Shown: piece by piece, positions 24,386 to 36,700 of the stretch
Numbering within the stretch: the stretch's first letter is position 1
Layout of the letters: each line of letters opens with the position of its first letter
NCBI GenBank assembly: GCA_022495005.1
Contig: JAGYXB010001571.1
Coordinates: 1 to 64,000, forward strand
Direction of reading: 5' to 3'
From: Rhyacophila brunnea
Lineage: Eukaryota > Arthropoda > Insecta > Trichoptera > Rhyacophilidae
Length of the DNA: 64,000 nt
Translations under genes and position numbers: made by a program
The notes under the pieces: model-generated
Database searches by the model: none
What the model was told of the DNA's origin: nothing
Seen by the model: the letters and a program-made list of their open reading frames with translations, nothing else

Positions 24386-27063
24386 GATGAACGACATTCC
24401 TGCAAAAAAAAAATAGTAAAAATCGTAAGATCATTTTTAACGATTGTTTGATTTTGGTCAATTTAATCGTTCTCACATTCTGAATATGAGAACAAATTAT
24501 AAATTTGACATCAATACAATTTAAAATGTATATTATTTAGGTACGTATGTATGTGATTTATTTATACAGTATTCCCAAATTTAATTCAATACATGCTAAT
24601 GCCCTTTAAGCGACAGATTTTACTAGTATCTTTGTAGGTATTTCACGACGAATTATGTTTTGAGTAGTTTTGAGTGGTTTTCTGACCTCCCAATCAAATA
24701 ATTTGAATTAATTATTCCGTTCAGATTCAGATGTAAGGGATTTTAATGTCAACATTTTGCTGTAATATGTTTTCTAGAGACTTCGAGATTAGTTTTTTGA
24801 TTTCTCGGGAATTTTCGTTAAATAGATATTATGAAGTTAATTTTTTTAAGCATTTTTGATATTAAAAAAACCATTCCAGTCAAGGTCGACAGTTGTTTAG
24901 CTTCTAAAGCGGCCAAAATAAATGTTTCATTGAGAAATTTCATTCAGAATCATCGTACTTAGTCATTTTTAACTTCTGCCAGCCAAAAAAATAGAGAAAA
25001 ATTCCGTTCAGAATCAATGTCGAGATCTCTCTCAGCTCTTCTGGTCAAAAAGTCCAATTGCGGTCGGCAGCTTAGCCTAGTAACAATTTCAAAATTTTTC
25101 GAGAATCTCATTCTCGATATTTCAAAAAAATAATTTCTCGATCATAACCTCTTCTTTCAACCAAATAATATGTACTAACAATCCGCCCTCCGGCTCTGGG
25201 TGAATATGAGGGGAATCGTGGGAATGAAGGGGTGGAATGTTATTGTGGGGGAGGATTGATATCAGGACGAAAACTGAAAATATTGCAGAACTGATTTAAT
25301 GGGACAAACTCAGTAACCGTAGAAATTATTACAATGCAGTATAATATTCTGATAGGTACGAACGTCGCGACGTGTCAATTTTGTTACACAACGTATGTGC
25401 GAGCGAGGTCACAATAAATGTAGGTATGTGATTTTTCAAAGCACGGGTGTTTCTGTGATTGTTTAGTGCTGCATTACACTACTGTAATTTGGCCTCGTGG
25501 TCTTTGGCATTGCTAAGAAGTGGGAAAGTTTTGTATTTCACACGCGGAGAGTGTCTATCCTGTAGGTATATTAGAGCTGTACGCTGAACTAAATAACTGA
25601 TGTCAAACATTTTACGATAAAAAGGGTGAACCGCGAACCCCGAATATATTGAGTACCATTAGAGATGCGCGTACCAACGTTTGGGAAAAACTGAGGTATT
25701 AATTTATAATTAATACAATAACCGCAAAATACGTCAAAAAAACTTTATTATACAATCGCTAACATACAAACATAAAAATAGTGACATGTTCCCAAATATA
25801 AACAGCTTTTTTTCGATGACCTTACTTACATAATAATATGTAGTAGGTACGTCATTTTATTAGATCTTCTATGGCAAAGCTTCCCAAATAGTTTGGGAAA
25901 TATGGCAAATAATATATTTACGTTCCTACAGGCGCGCAAACAGGAGAAGGAGAGTTTCGGGTCCGGAACCCTCCAGAAACGAAAAAATAGCTATTATTTA
26001 TTATATTACTAACTATTCTTAATCAGAACCTTATAACTAAGGATCGTGCCCCGGGTGATTTGGCTGTAGAGCAACCTTCCCAACTGATAGGTCCTACTCC
26101 TCTCGACATCCTACGACACGCAAGGTTCGTGTCATTGGGAGACACTCCGCGGCGTGGTGTGGAATTGGTACAATCTTCTGGGGTAGCCAATGTTTGGATT
26201 TAATATTCTGACGGAGCATGTATAAAAAACAAAATATCGCGGACGACACAAATGGACGTTAACGATCCTAATACTAATTATGGCAGTTAAGCCACGCGCC
26301 CTCGATTTATGTATGGATGTGACATGTCGTAGCAGTGACTCGCAGTTATACTTGCAGGCCCGGGTTTCATCGTTTAATATAACATGCGGGTTTTCTGAGT
26401 GTATAAAATTAACCCGGAAAAGTATATAGTCCACAGTTAAAGCGACGAGAAGCTGTAAGTAAATGAATCAACGATAAAGTCAATGGCACAATATGCTAGA
26501 TTTTGTAAATGCCCGAACCCCCTCTCCCCGCCAATCACAATAAAAACCATAATAAAAAAAATTATATGTTTTTTTTTAAATCGAACCCCACATACCATTT
26601 TTCTGTGTGCGCGCCTGAATACCTACGAATACCTACAGTAAAATTCAAAATATATAATTAAAAATGTAATCTTTAAGATTTCTTAATAAGGAATTACGAA
26701 TAGCTCTTTCAAGCATCGACCCAGACATTAAAAATTTATATTCTCTTTAACTGGCGCAAGTATCTCATTGAAATACGAAAAATATGTCAAGTAGTTTATA
26801 GTCTGAAAAAAGTGATAAATATTCTTCAGTGCGTCGCGAACGGTTTGTAATTTGAATAGTGTTAATGAAGAGGAAAATGTTTAGAAGCACTGTTATAATA
26901 TGGCATATGTTCTCACGAATCTCTGTATATTTAGTTTTTTTATACATCTGGCTTCCTGGCAGAAGCGTTCAAATGAAAACAAACGTGTCTGCCCGGTTTC
27001 TGAAAAAATAACCAAAGAACCTGAAAAAACTGTCAACTTGGTCTTATAGAAGTTAATATGAGG
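24386..27063. other. AT-rich DNA without recognised genes
   Basis: No coding similarity seen, including a 100-codon minus frame at 26132-26434. A hairpin TTCCCAAATAGTTTGGGAA lies at about 25883. Confidence 0.5.
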
Positions 27064-27646
27064 CAGTGGCGAAGGGTGGAGGTAGGCTGTTAAGATTCGC
27101 TATAAATAGTGCACACTAAGCTATGTTAGTCATATTTATTTGTTTTTATTGAATTAAGACTACAATTTACAGATGGTGTTAGTTAGTTTTTAAAAATCAA
27201 TTAAACCCTACCTAAACGAAACCATAATAGATTTGGTCTAATTTGGGCAATACGACAAAATTGTGCACAATTTTTCACTCATAGTTATTTGTTTTCGTTG
27301 GATTAAAACTACATATTACACATATTGTTGGTTCATTTTTTAATTCATTAAGTCCTGCGTAAATCAAACTATAATAAATAAAAAATATTATTCTATCTAT
27401 AAAATGCTCAAAGTTATGTATGATTTAATTGCATAATTTTAGATATTTTATTGATAGACGTGTATTTTTTGACTATTATCTATTATGGCTTGGTTTTTCA
27501 GGGTTTAATTGATTTTTTAAAATCTAACCAACATTATCTGTAAATTGTAGTCTTATTTCAATGAAAACAAATATGTATGTCTGAAAAAGTTTAATGTGCA
27601 CTATTTATGGCGGATCTTAACAGCCTACCTCCACCCTTCGCCACTG
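27064..27646. mobile_element. hAT-type non-autonomous transposon with ~60-bp TIRs
   Basis: Starts CAGTGGCGAAGGGTGGAGG and ends in its reverse complement; similarity of the arms continues through GTAGGCTGTTAAGAT to ATAAATAGTGCACA. The perfect 8-bp duplication ATATGAGG flanks it (27056-27063 and 27647-27654). The 583-bp unit has no transposase. Internally it shows inverted blocks such as AAACCATAATAGA and TCTATTATGGCTTGG. Relatives: a right half at 50405-50615 and an end at 9149-9204. Confidence 0.93.
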
Positions 27647-27654
27647 ATATGAGG

Positions 27655-28700
27655 TCATGACTGGTTTATTGCAACGAACGGAATATTTATGGCCAAAACA
27701 TTAATTAAACTAATAAATCAATATTGTTTATTTTAAGTGTATTTTTAATGCTGTGTATAATAAGGATGCGACGAAATACTAATTCGTAATATTTAGTTGT
27801 TTTAGGCATAAGATAGATAGATATTTTGATATCATTTATGAAGGAGACAAAATGTATAATACAAACATTGAATTTAGATAAAACATGATGGGGAAAATCC
27901 ACCATCTGTAGCCTTTGTATTGATAGCAAATGTAAAAATAACAATTGGCATAATATTGAGAACAAACATTATCTATGTTCCCTCATATTGAAACAAATAG
28001 CATGTGTGCTGTGCTACCTTTTTAAACCTATGAGAAAAATATCCTGGCAAAAAGGTTCTTTAGACAATTGGTGGAAATTATGTTTGTTTTACGAAATGAT
28101 TTCCATTCAAGTAAATAAATTAATATTATGGCTTCATTTTTTTTTCAATTTCAACAAGTGCCTAGTCGTTATTAGAGATAACTACAATAATATATTTAAT
28201 AATACTAAATTCCTCGTTTCTAGTCAATAGCTATTTCGCCGGTCATACCATTATCCAGGCTATATAAATAAACGATTTATTTTAATTAGATAACCAACAT
28301 TCTACGTACTTTCGTAAATATATATTATTTAAGTAGTTGGTGGAGACTGCCTTTTGGACAAATTTTAACGCATATAACAAACTAGCACCACACACGTCAG
28401 TTCAGACAGTAATCAGTGTCTTACAAAATACCAGCAATATAATAAAGTAGGTAAAACCTAACATAACGCGCGGCAATTAAATATTATACCATTAATTTTA
28501 TAAATGTACTAAATAATCTTTCCCATTTCGAGTTATATTTTATTTATTTTTCTAATAACATAATATTATGTTCAAACAGATTAAGATTAGTTACAAATAG
28601 ATAGGTACTCCATAATTTGACAGTAGGTACACATTATTATGTAAATGGTTGGTGCACGCATTAGTATTATGGGGTGGAATTCTGGACATTGTAACCCGAG
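27655..28700. other. AT-rich DNA without recognised genes
   Basis: Two small frames (27705-27965 minus, 27988-28230 plus) show low-complexity AT-driven composition and no family resemblance. Confidence 0.5.
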
Positions 28701-28704
28701 TAAA

Positions 28705-28925
28705 AGAAAAAAGTCGATGTATTCGAAATGTGGTGCTGCCAACGACTGCTTAGAAAGGCTTAGGATGTCCTGGTATATCTGATGCCTCGATATTGCACGA
28801 CCTGCGCTGCGCATCAGTGAAAGACTGTCCTCAGTGTGCCTGCGGCGTACTGTGTGATTCTTCGGAGACACTTCGCCATGATCCAAAAGCCTCGAAAAGT
28901 GAATGATTTTGGACAGTAACCTCAG
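28705..28925 (+). pseudogene. LINE ORF2 (RTE-like) C-terminal remnant
   Basis: In successive plus-strand frames I read KVDVFEMWCCQRLLRKA, then RMSWYI, then ALRISERLSSVCLRRTV, then FFGDTSP and SKSLEK. This order matches the region after the RT domain of insect LINE ORF2 proteins (the DAFEMWCWRRML...ISW...RLSS...FFGH...SLEK pattern). At least one frameshift and several stops interrupt it, so it is an old, dead fragment. The plus orientation differs from the other LINE remnant at 52905-53880. Confidence 0.7.
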
Positions 28926-29109
28926 ACTGATCATAATGTTAGAAACACATTTCAGTCGTCACGTGAGCGCACGTGCTATAACTACCAGAACATTCAAAAC
29001 TGACAAAATACTAAAACATTGGTAGCTTCACAGAACAGATTAATAAATAGAATTCAGATAGACTATACCCAAATACACTACATTTTGAAGCAGGGTTTTA
29101 AATGTGTGA
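28926..29109. other. Left flank of the gypsy element
   Basis: AT-rich unique-looking DNA. The last four bases at 29110-29113 (CTGT) are the target-site duplication of the 29114-44870 element. Confidence 0.6.
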
Positions 29110-29113
29110 CTGT

Positions 29114-29650
29114 TGTAGGCCTCCGAATCCTCGGCTAGCTCCGGGCCTGGAGTGGAGGTACATTCAATGTTTGGAAGAACAGGTAGGCACAGTATATAGT
29201 AAATGGAAACTAATGTTCTCTCTGTTATAGTTAATTTATTATGTCACATTCACAAAAATTATAAAGAAAAGTCAAGTAAGCGAAAACACAGACATACAAG
29301 AACAAAATCTCATGGAACTAATTTATTATTATAATATTGTTTATATAAAATTAATACGTTTATTATTTACTTATTCACTTTAACTAGCGTAAGCGAAATT
29401 GCACGAACAGGGCTTTATACCGAAAGGTTGGGAGCCGGGTCCAATAGTAAAGAAACAAATTAAACTCGCGAAAACGACTAAGTCGCTATCTGACATTTGG
29501 AGGAGTAGGTATCGACCGGTAGGTATCTCGGACCTCGGTGAGTACCTCTTCTCAAGTTTTGACAAACTTGTATGGAGGAGAGTGAATAATTCGCGCCGCG
29601 AACCGTTGCAGGTTCGGGGTCGTAAGTGCGAGAGAAGACTGCTGATGGAT
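29114..29650 (-). repeat. R-U5 part of the G1 3' LTR
   Basis: Matches 40088-40624 base for base in the stretches I compared (constant offset 10974). On the minus strand it begins ATCCATCAGCAGTCTTC and ends GGAGGCCTACA. A diverged relative in opposite orientation is at about 46668-47227. Small frames in it (for example 29380-29565 minus) are not protein-like. Confidence 0.9.
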
Positions 29651-31954
29651 CCTTTCTTTTGGTATGCTTGGCGTGTAGGGTGCCGGGGCTATGCCCCCTA
29701 TCCCTTTCATCTATATTATGGCGTATGATGGAAGTCTGCTCCGTGTAGCGGTTTAGCTACTAATTGGATGTCATGTCTTATTTGAGTTTTGTAGGATGGC
29801 TTAGATGTATAAAATCAGATGTATAATAATTCGTCTTCTTCTCGTTTCCTCATCGTCTTCTGGTCTTGATTATTGGGCTTTCAGGTCTTGTCGAGATTAG
29901 TTTAATTCTGTCAGTTTTGATATCATGTTGTTGGCAGTGTCGATAGTGTTTTTTAAAGCATTTATCATGTCCTTTATCTCCTCTGGTTTAGGTTTTTCCT
30001 GGGTGGTCTTCCAGGCAGGCCTGAACGAGTATCTGTCTTGGGTCCTTTCCGCTTGTCGTTTATCTGCTTCTGTGTATCCGTATCGGGCGTGTTTTGGGTG
30101 CCTCGGGCATCCCCTGTAGTTGGCCGGATGAGGGCCTCCACAGTTGGCGCATGTCGCAGGATCTGTGGTATTGGGTTTCTTGCAGTCAGCTGTGAGGTGA
30201 TCGCCTGCACAACGGACGCACATTGGTCTGGCATGGCAGCAGGAAGCGGCGTGGCCGAAGCCTTGGCAGCGATGGCACTGTCCGTCCGTCGTCCTCCTGC
30301 GTAGTGGCTCCACCTTTATAGATAGTCCAAAGATTTTTTCAAGTCGGTAGATGTCTTTGGCGTCGCTGGTTCTCTCTACGTCCACCAGGATTAGCGGTAT
30401 CTGAGTTCTTGAGTGGCCTTGAGTCATCCGATACGCGCTCTTGATGGTGAATCCCAGTTCCACAAGCTCGGCGCGAATTTCTTCGGCGGCCGTTTCTTCT
30501 GGAACTCCCCTGAGCACCACTTTGAGGGGTTTGTCCCCAAATAGGTTGTAGGAATGGAACTCAATGCCCTTGCTGTCTAGTAATTTTACTGCTTGTCTGT
30601 ATTCTTCTATTTCTGAGATCGTTAGTATAATCCCCGTCTTGACATTTTTGGCTTCAGAGACACATATTCCTGCCTCTTCCAGCAGCTTCATGTTGTCCCT
30701 GTAAGCCTTTTTGTCGTGAAGGACAATCGGAGGGATTTTCTGTGCTCCCGTGCGGTCCAAGTTCCTCTTGGCCGGATTCTTCGAGGGCGCGTTGCCTCTT
30801 GAATTTTTTCCGGGGATTGTTGTCTTCTTCGAGCATGCCGGCTGGTTAATGTTAGGCATGTCCGGTTTCTTCGGCGAGACCGTGGCGGGTTTCTTGGCCG
30901 CTTTTTGGTCTGCCCGGTCGGTTGCTTGTCTTTTGGTCGCTTTTTTTCCGTGTTCTACGCGGGCTACGTCCTTGTCCGTTGAGGGCTTGGCCGCTGCTGC
31001 GTAACTCTTCGGTGCGTCTGGCTTGCCGGCGTCGGCGGGTTTTACTGGCGCGGATGCGCGGGGATCTGCTGTGGGTTTCTGCGTGGCGGCGGTAGGGTTA
31101 GGCTTGCCGGTTACGGCGGGCTTTTCCGGCGCTGCTGTGCGGTGATCTGGGTTTGGAAGCGATACAGATGTGGCCGCTGGCGTGGTGTCCATCTGTTCGT
31201 GGGCGGTGGAGACTGGTTTCCCACTCGAGACCGGGTCCTTGGCTGTGGCTGGGGCGGCAGCCCTGGCCTTGGCCGAGGCGGGGGCTTTGGTGGGTTTTAC
31301 AGCATCCATGGAGTGAACGAGTTTGCCGCTATAGTCGTCGGCATCATCGGTGTCTAGGAAGAAGTCGGAGTCATCATAATCCAAGTCTTCGTACTCCTCG
31401 TCTTCCTCTTCCGAGAAAGGCTTGAGTAGTCCCGAGTCCATGGCGTTGATCTCTTCGAGGACCCTCTGGTAATTCGATATGTTTTTGTTCCTCCTCTTCT
31501 TGTCCTGAGAATCGCGTTGCTTCTGCAGGTCAGGAAGAGAGTCATGCGGCTGAATCCCGTAGGCAAGGGCGAGGAAGCCGTAGATGTACGCGAAGTCCGC
31601 GGCCCTCAGCTTCCTCCTCAGTACACGGATGTTCAGCAGGTCTGTCTTGATGTTATCGTCCACTTGTCGGTGGCACTCTGGAGCCAATAACCCCACGAGC
31701 GACGGTATTTTGCTCATGATGGAGGTTTTGGTGTTGACAGGCGTCTCCGCTATGAAGGCTTTGCAGGGGAATCTTGAAGTAGTCGGCCGTCGAAGAATAT
31801 CTTTATAAAGACTTTTCCGCGGCGGTGAAGTTCTGCCAAGAGTCCTCTGATATGGCGATGATAGCGGCGAAGCGGTGTAGACTTTGGATCTGTGTGCAGA
31901 CAGGAGCGCGGTAAATGAGGTGTTTACGCGGCGAGTGTCAGTCAGCAAGTGTGT
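29651..31954 (-). mobile_element. Non-LTR element A, ORF1 only, inserted at the LTR start site
   Basis: Lies between two copies of ATCCATCAGC (31955-31964 and 29641-29650), the expected target duplication of a LINE insertion. It has about 240 bp of 5' UTR, one gag-like ORF1, and about 245 bp of 3' UTR ending AAAAGAAAGG. No RT or endonuclease is present and 245 bp cannot hold one, so it is ORF1-only or internally deleted. It is transcribed in the same direction as the host LTR and begins at the LTR's predicted transcription start. Confidence 0.75.
29897..31717 (-). CDS. Gag-like ORF1 protein with PRE_C2HC and three zinc knuckles (element A)
   Basis: An RNA-binding ORF1 protein of a jockey/I-group-like non-LTR retrotransposon, expected to package element RNA. 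The frame opens earlier (31975) but only by a GTG. The first ATG gives MSKIPSLVGLL at 31717, 606 aa. From that start: an N-terminal helical part, an acidic stretch (EEEDEEYEDLDYDDSD, about residues 115-135), a long Ala/Pro/Lys-rich linker, then a PRE_C2HC-type domain (LKVVLRGVPEETAAEEIRAE to KVEPLRRR), then CCHC knuckles of CX2CX4HX4C, CX2CX3HX4C and CX2CX3HX6C type (about 481-537). The C-terminus has a short helix (IKDMINALKNTID). No frameshift or stop interrupts it. No ORF2 follows. The element clade is inferred from the domain order only. Confidence 0.85.
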   Translation of the reverse strand: MSKIPSLVGLLAPECHRQVDDNIKTDLLNIRVLRRKLRAADFAYIYGFLALAYGIQPHDSLPDLQKQRDSQDKKRRNKNISNYQRVLEEINAMDSGLLKPFSEEEDEEYEDLDYDDSDFFLDTDDADDYSGKLVHSMDAVKPTKAPASAKARAAAPATAKDPVSSGKPVSTAHEQMDTTPAATSVSLPNPDHRTAAPEKPAVTGKPNPTAATQKPTADPRASAPVKPADAGKPDAPKSYAAAAKPSTDKDVARVEHGKKATKRQATDRADQKAAKKPATVSPKKPDMPNINQPACSKKTTIPGKNSRGNAPSKNPAKRNLDRTGAQKIPPIVLHDKKAYRDNMKLLEEAGICVSEAKNVKTGIILTISEIEEYRQAVKLLDSKGIEFHSYNLFGDKPLKVVLRGVPEETAAEEIRAELVELGFTIKSAYRMTQGHSRTQIPLILVDVERTSDAKDIYRLEKIFGLSIKVEPLRRRTTDGQCHRCQGFGHAASCCHARPMCVRCAGDHLTADCKKPNTTDPATCANCGGPHPANYRGCPRHPKHARYGYTEADKRQAERTQDRYSFRPAWKTTQEKPKPEEIKDMINALKNTIDTANNMISKLTELN

Positions 31955-31986
31955 GCTGATGGATTCTAAAATCACGGGTTTTTATA
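31955..31986 (-). promoter_or_regulatory. Core promoter of the G1 3' LTR (TATA plus initiator)
   Basis: Minus strand TATAAAAACCC starts at 31986. TCAGC follows with its A at 31957, so the TATA box begins 29 bp upstream, the usual insect spacing for a TCAGT-like initiator. The diverged solo LTR has TATAAACCC and ATCAGTC with 30-bp spacing at 46642-46674, supporting conservation. Element A starts right after this initiator. Confidence 0.7.
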
Positions 31987-32945
31987 CAAATGTGCCCGTC
32001 GTGCAATCTTTCTTACTTTAACATCTAATACAGCTCGGTGTCGCCACGGGCACATACTTACGACTAGTTGGCGGATGTTATTCCGTCAACCAGACATATA
32101 GGCAGTAATAATTGCTTAGTACATACTCATACTTCGCCGATCAAAGATTTCCCGAGCCTTATTCCAGTACGCGGTCTCCTTGATCGACCAAAATCATTGA
32201 TCCGATTCTCCCGTCGCGTGTGAGCGTGACGCCGTCATACTCGCGAGCGAGAGGGGCTCTGTCACTGCAAAGCTGGCAAATTCGTATCGCGAAATCGGTT
32301 TCAAACACGTACGACAGAGACGCCGTCGTACGTCAGAGCAGGAAAGCTGCCGGAATACCGATTCGGAAACGCCGCGCGTGGAACAGCCGCGGATATTTAG
32401 GATCGGATTTACTATGAAAATTACGCGGGATCGTGATTACAATCAGATCGATGGTTGCCCTATGTGTTGCTATACTTTGTGATTGCACATCTGTACAAAT
32501 GGAAGTTTTCGCAACAGGACCTATGAGCATATGTTAACAATTACTGCGCCGTGTACGCGCGATGCGTAGCGACATCGATCCATATACCCTTAATATTACA
32601 ATACCAATTACTTTTAATTATTATATGCTATCAACGCCCATCTATATGTCCCCCTTTATTATTCTCGTTAACCCTTACATTTTTACATTATTTTATACAT
32701 TAGCTTACAATTTACATTACATATTAAACTTATAATTCAAATCGTATTTTATATCCTATTTAGCTTAATTATCTCCTTATCTAAACATATATTTAATCCA
32801 AACTTAATCCTATTGTTATGCTTCGTCGAGGGTCGTCATCATCCAACCGGTGGCGCATTGACTACCAGGATCAGACCGAGCGGTGGGGAGGCACTACTCC
32901 TTATGGGAGTGCCCCCATAAGGGGCGGAAAATCTAGTGTGCGTCA
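31965..32945 (-). repeat. U3 part of the G1 3' LTR
   Basis: Begins TGACGCACACTAG at 32945. From 31974 rightwards it matches 43899-44870 at a constant offset of 11925. Just upstream of the TATA box TGTGCCCGT and ACGGGCACA form a 9-bp inverted repeat about 55 bp apart. The frames at 32220-32417 and 32333-32530 are chance frames. Confidence 0.88.
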
Positions 32946-33767
32946 AATCCCCCCAACCAAAGTCAAACCACCGCTAGGATCTGATCTCAATCGGTCACCG
33001 ATCCCTCCTCGACTCCGCTTAACAAAACAAAAGTATACATGTTTAAACAAAACAAGACAAAAAATATATAAAAAGGAAAATTTCTAAAGTAATTTATTGA
33101 TTGGTGTAGAGTCGGGTATTATAGTAAATAAGAACGTAGAGCTAGGAGAGAACAAGAGAAAATTTATACAAGGCAATAGGGATGTGAGAATAATTCATTC
33201 CCGGGCTGCTGGTGACGAAGTAGTCTGCCTGTTACCCTCCTGACGAGGAGTGTTTACTAGGCCAAGATCTTGGAGAAGCATCTTGCCACCAGTCCATCGT
33301 CAGGGGTGGGCGTACAGGTTTCCCGTTGTGAGCCAGGCAACCCGTTCTAGGACACATAGATTCATACGTCAGGGAGATTCCCCTGGTCGTATCTGCGACG
33401 TCAGTTGCATATAGATGGGTTTTACAAAAAAAAAGACAAGAAATTTACATGCGCATGTGTTAGTATCACTAAGAATTAATAACTAAGACAACAATAAAAC
33501 GCTAAAGTAACCGCCGTTCTACTTCCTCAATTAGGACGCGGCGGAACCCCAACTCATACCCGTGTGAGTACTCCGCTACTCTGGGCCACTGTCCCCTTTA
33601 TGCGCGCGGTGTCTTCACCGTCACGTCACGTAAGTGCTTCCGGTTAGAGAGCTTTATTGGGCGAGGGCGTGCACTCCCTCGTTCCATAGCTATTTGCCTT
33701 ATGTGCGTGACTCTTCTTGCGCGCATTAGAATAGCGGTAGTAAACAATGACGTATAGTTCGGGATTC
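32946..33767 (-). other. 3' untranslated region and polypurine tract of G1
   Basis: Lies between the pol stop and the 3' LTR. Directly upstream of the LTR the minus strand reads TTTGGTTGGGGGGATT, a G-rich purine tract in the right position to prime plus-strand synthesis. The rest (about 0.8 kb) has no recognised frame. Confidence 0.7.
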
Positions 33768-36700
33768 CTACCGTACGTCCGCGGATGCCGGTCGAACGGA
33801 CCCCTTTAGGCGTCGTTTCCCCGAGCGTCCTGCCAAGCGGAACCTACGTTTGGGAGGCCTTGACCTGAAAGGTGTGTCGTCTAAGACGTCATCCAACGCA
33901 CTCTTCCGGTCGTCAAGGCTCCCTCCGACTCCGGGCACCGTGGTGCCGTCGTCAGCCTCGGGGTTTTCTGGGGACGCCGTCCCTGGTGACGGGCGTCCCC
34001 TCGTATCGTCCCCTACATCTCCCGAGAGATACTCCCCTGATGGTGCGGGGCCGATTTCGTCCTCCACGCCATCTTCTCCTTGGGTTTCCCCAAATTCGTC
34101 TTCGCTTCCGAAGTCGGCTTCTCGAGCTTCGTCTTCCGCTGTTAGGACCCTTGACGACCCGACCGGTTCGGTAACGTCGCCCAAGCTCGCGGGAGTGACG
34201 GCAGGTGGCGCTGGGGGCGTCACCGTGTCGTCTGCCCTCTCGTCAGTCACCTCGGCTCCCGTGGCCACAGGAGGCAGATAACGTCGGAGCTGATCGACGT
34301 GGAACTTATAGGGCCGTCCACGTCGATTCACATAGTATTGCGTGTGCCCCACCTTCATGATGATGGTATGTGGCCCGCTCCACTTCGCATCGAGACCGGC
34401 GCATGCGCCTGGCCTCTTCTTCGGGTGTTCTCGGGTATACACCAGATCACCCATTTCGAACGTCAGCGGACCGGTGGTAGGCTCGGTACCTCGCCTTCTG
34501 AAGTACGCCTCTTGGTTAGCCGATACCGCTGCGTTCATCTCTTCTCGGTCCAGCTGGACCTCGTCATCACGCTCTGTCCGCAGTGGGTTGCGGAAGTGTC
34601 CCGGTCGACAGATCGGGAACCCCCATAATACTTCCGCGGGTGAAAAGCCAGTCGCGGCGTTCCTCCGGCATCGGAGATCGTACATGATGTCTGGAACGTG
34701 CAGGTCCCATTTGCCGTGGTCATCGCTCGCTAGACGGACACGGAGACCCTTTTTGATCTCCTGGTTTCGGCGCTCTGTGGGGTTACAGCGCGGCATGTAA
34801 ATCGCCGTCGTCCAGTGCTTTATTCCCCACTTCTCCAAAGCCACTCGCCATTTCGGATGATCAAACTGAGTACCGTTATCCGTCAGTATCGCGCGCGGAT
34901 ACCCGTAGCGCTTTAGGACCTGGTTTTCCACATATGGTAAGATCGCCGACACCGTCGCGGATCGCATCACAAATGCTTCCACCCAGCGGGAGAACATATC
35001 CGTCATTACAAGTAAATACTTGTTTCGACGACTAGTCGTGGGGTACAGTCCCATCAAATCTAACGCCAGGATCTCCCACGGCCTCACCGCTTCTAGATGT
35101 GACGTCTGAGGGGCCGGAGGTTGTGGGGCACCCCTCTTCCGAGTGGCGCATACCTCACAACTACGGACGTACCTTTCGACGTCACGCCGTCTCTTCTTCC
35201 AATGGTACCATTCCCTAACAGAGCGGTCGGTCTCTGCGGCTCCCGGATGCCCGCTCTGGTCATGGTACACCTTCATCACTGCTTCCCTTGTGTCGGCTGG
35301 CACGACTAGTTGCGGATCCATCCGACTACTAATTCGCACCAGCATTCCGTCCCGTACGGCTAGTCCGGCGGGTCGTCTTCCCGCATCGTCGGGAGAATTG
35401 AGGAGCGCGACCGTCGCCATAGTGCGTGGGTCGGCTTTCTGCTTCTCAATTACTTCCTCCCGGATGTTTACCATTACTAGTAACATCGCCGTAGCTTCTG
35501 GTCGTCTCGTCGGTGCCTCAATACGGGTGCATTCCTCTTCCGGACTAAAAGTTGCACCCGCCGGTCCTTGCGGAAATCTTGAGAGGTGATCAGCTAGGTG
35601 GTTCTCACTGCCGGGGCAGTGTTCGGTCTCGAAGTTATACTCCGAGAGCAGAATCGCCCACCTAGCGAGCTTACCCTTCTGGTTCTTGGCGGTATTCAAC
35701 CACGTCAACGCCTGGTTGTCCGTTATCAACCTAAACTTCCTGTCTTCCAAGTAGCCGCGGTATTTGGTAATACCCCATACGGCGGCCATGGCCTCCAGTT
35801 CGTTAATATGATAACGGGCTTCAGTCTCGTTGACGCGCTTGCTCGCATAGGAGATGACATCGCGCCCGCCATCGTCCCGGGGTTGGAACAATACAGCCGC
35901 GATGCCATGCCCACTGGCGTCCGTCTGGAGGCAGAAGGGCCTCTCAAAGTCGGGTCTAGCCAATCTCAAAGGCTGCTTTAAAGCGTCCTTTATTCGACGA
36001 AAGGCGACCTCCGCTTCGTCGTCCCACCGAAATCGCACAGTTGTCCGAAGTAGCTTCGTCAGCGGTACCGCCATCTCAGCGAAATGCGGCACGTATTCCC
36101 TGAGCCAGTTACACAGGCCCAGAAAAGCGCGCACATCCCGCCTCGTTTTTGGCACCGCAGCCGATTCCACCTCTGCAAGGTGGTGTTCCTGGGGCTCATT
36201 ACCCGTCTCCGTGATATGATGACCCAGGTAATCCACGGCTCGCCTTCCAATCTGGCATTTCTTTGGGGCGACTCGCAATTCGTGGAATTGCAGCCTCTCG
36301 AACACGAGCCTCAAGTGCTGCGCGTGTTCGTCCCAGTTGTTGCTATATACAATAATGTCGTCGAGGTAGACGAGGCAGATTTTGTTCACCAAACCGATCA
36401 GGACCTCTTGCGACATCAAGCGCTGAAAAGCTCCCACAGCCTGCTTCAACCCAAAGGGCAGAACGCGGAACTGGTAGCAGCCCCCATCAGCTGTCGCAAA
36501 GGCCGTCAAAGGTTTGGTCTCCGGATGCAACTTGAGCTGCCAGTAACCGTGGCGGAGATCCAGCGAACTGAATACCTTAGCGGTTCCCAGGTCTTTCAAA
36601 GTTTCCAGGATTAACGGCAGCGTGGTCGCCTCGTCCTCCGTCTGGGAGTTCAGCCGCCGATAATCTACACAGAACCTTGTAGTCCCGTCCTTCTTTGGTA

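Larger units (their letters stand above)
29114..32945 (-). repeat. 3' LTR of G1, interrupted by element A
   Basis: Composed of U3 (32945 to 31965), the 10-bp word ATCCATCAGC (31964-31955), element A (31954 to 29651), the same 10-bp word (29650-29641), and the rest of R-U5 down to 29114. Without element A and one 10-bp copy the LTR would be about 1.52 kb. Confidence 0.88.

Noticed and set aside
25883..25902. Hairpin TTCCCAAATAGTTTGGGAA as head-to-head hAT ends or a terminator.
   Set aside because: Isolated and short; no element body on either side.
29897..31975. An env-like third frame downstream of pol.
   Set aside because: The product has PRE_C2HC and CCHC knuckles, no signal peptide or membrane segment, and lies inside the LTR between target-word copies; it is a LINE ORF1.
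31718..31975. N-terminal extension of that ORF1 from the GTG at 31975.
   Set aside because: GTG is not a normal animal start, and the extension crosses the LTR initiator and target word; the ATG at 31717 is preferred.
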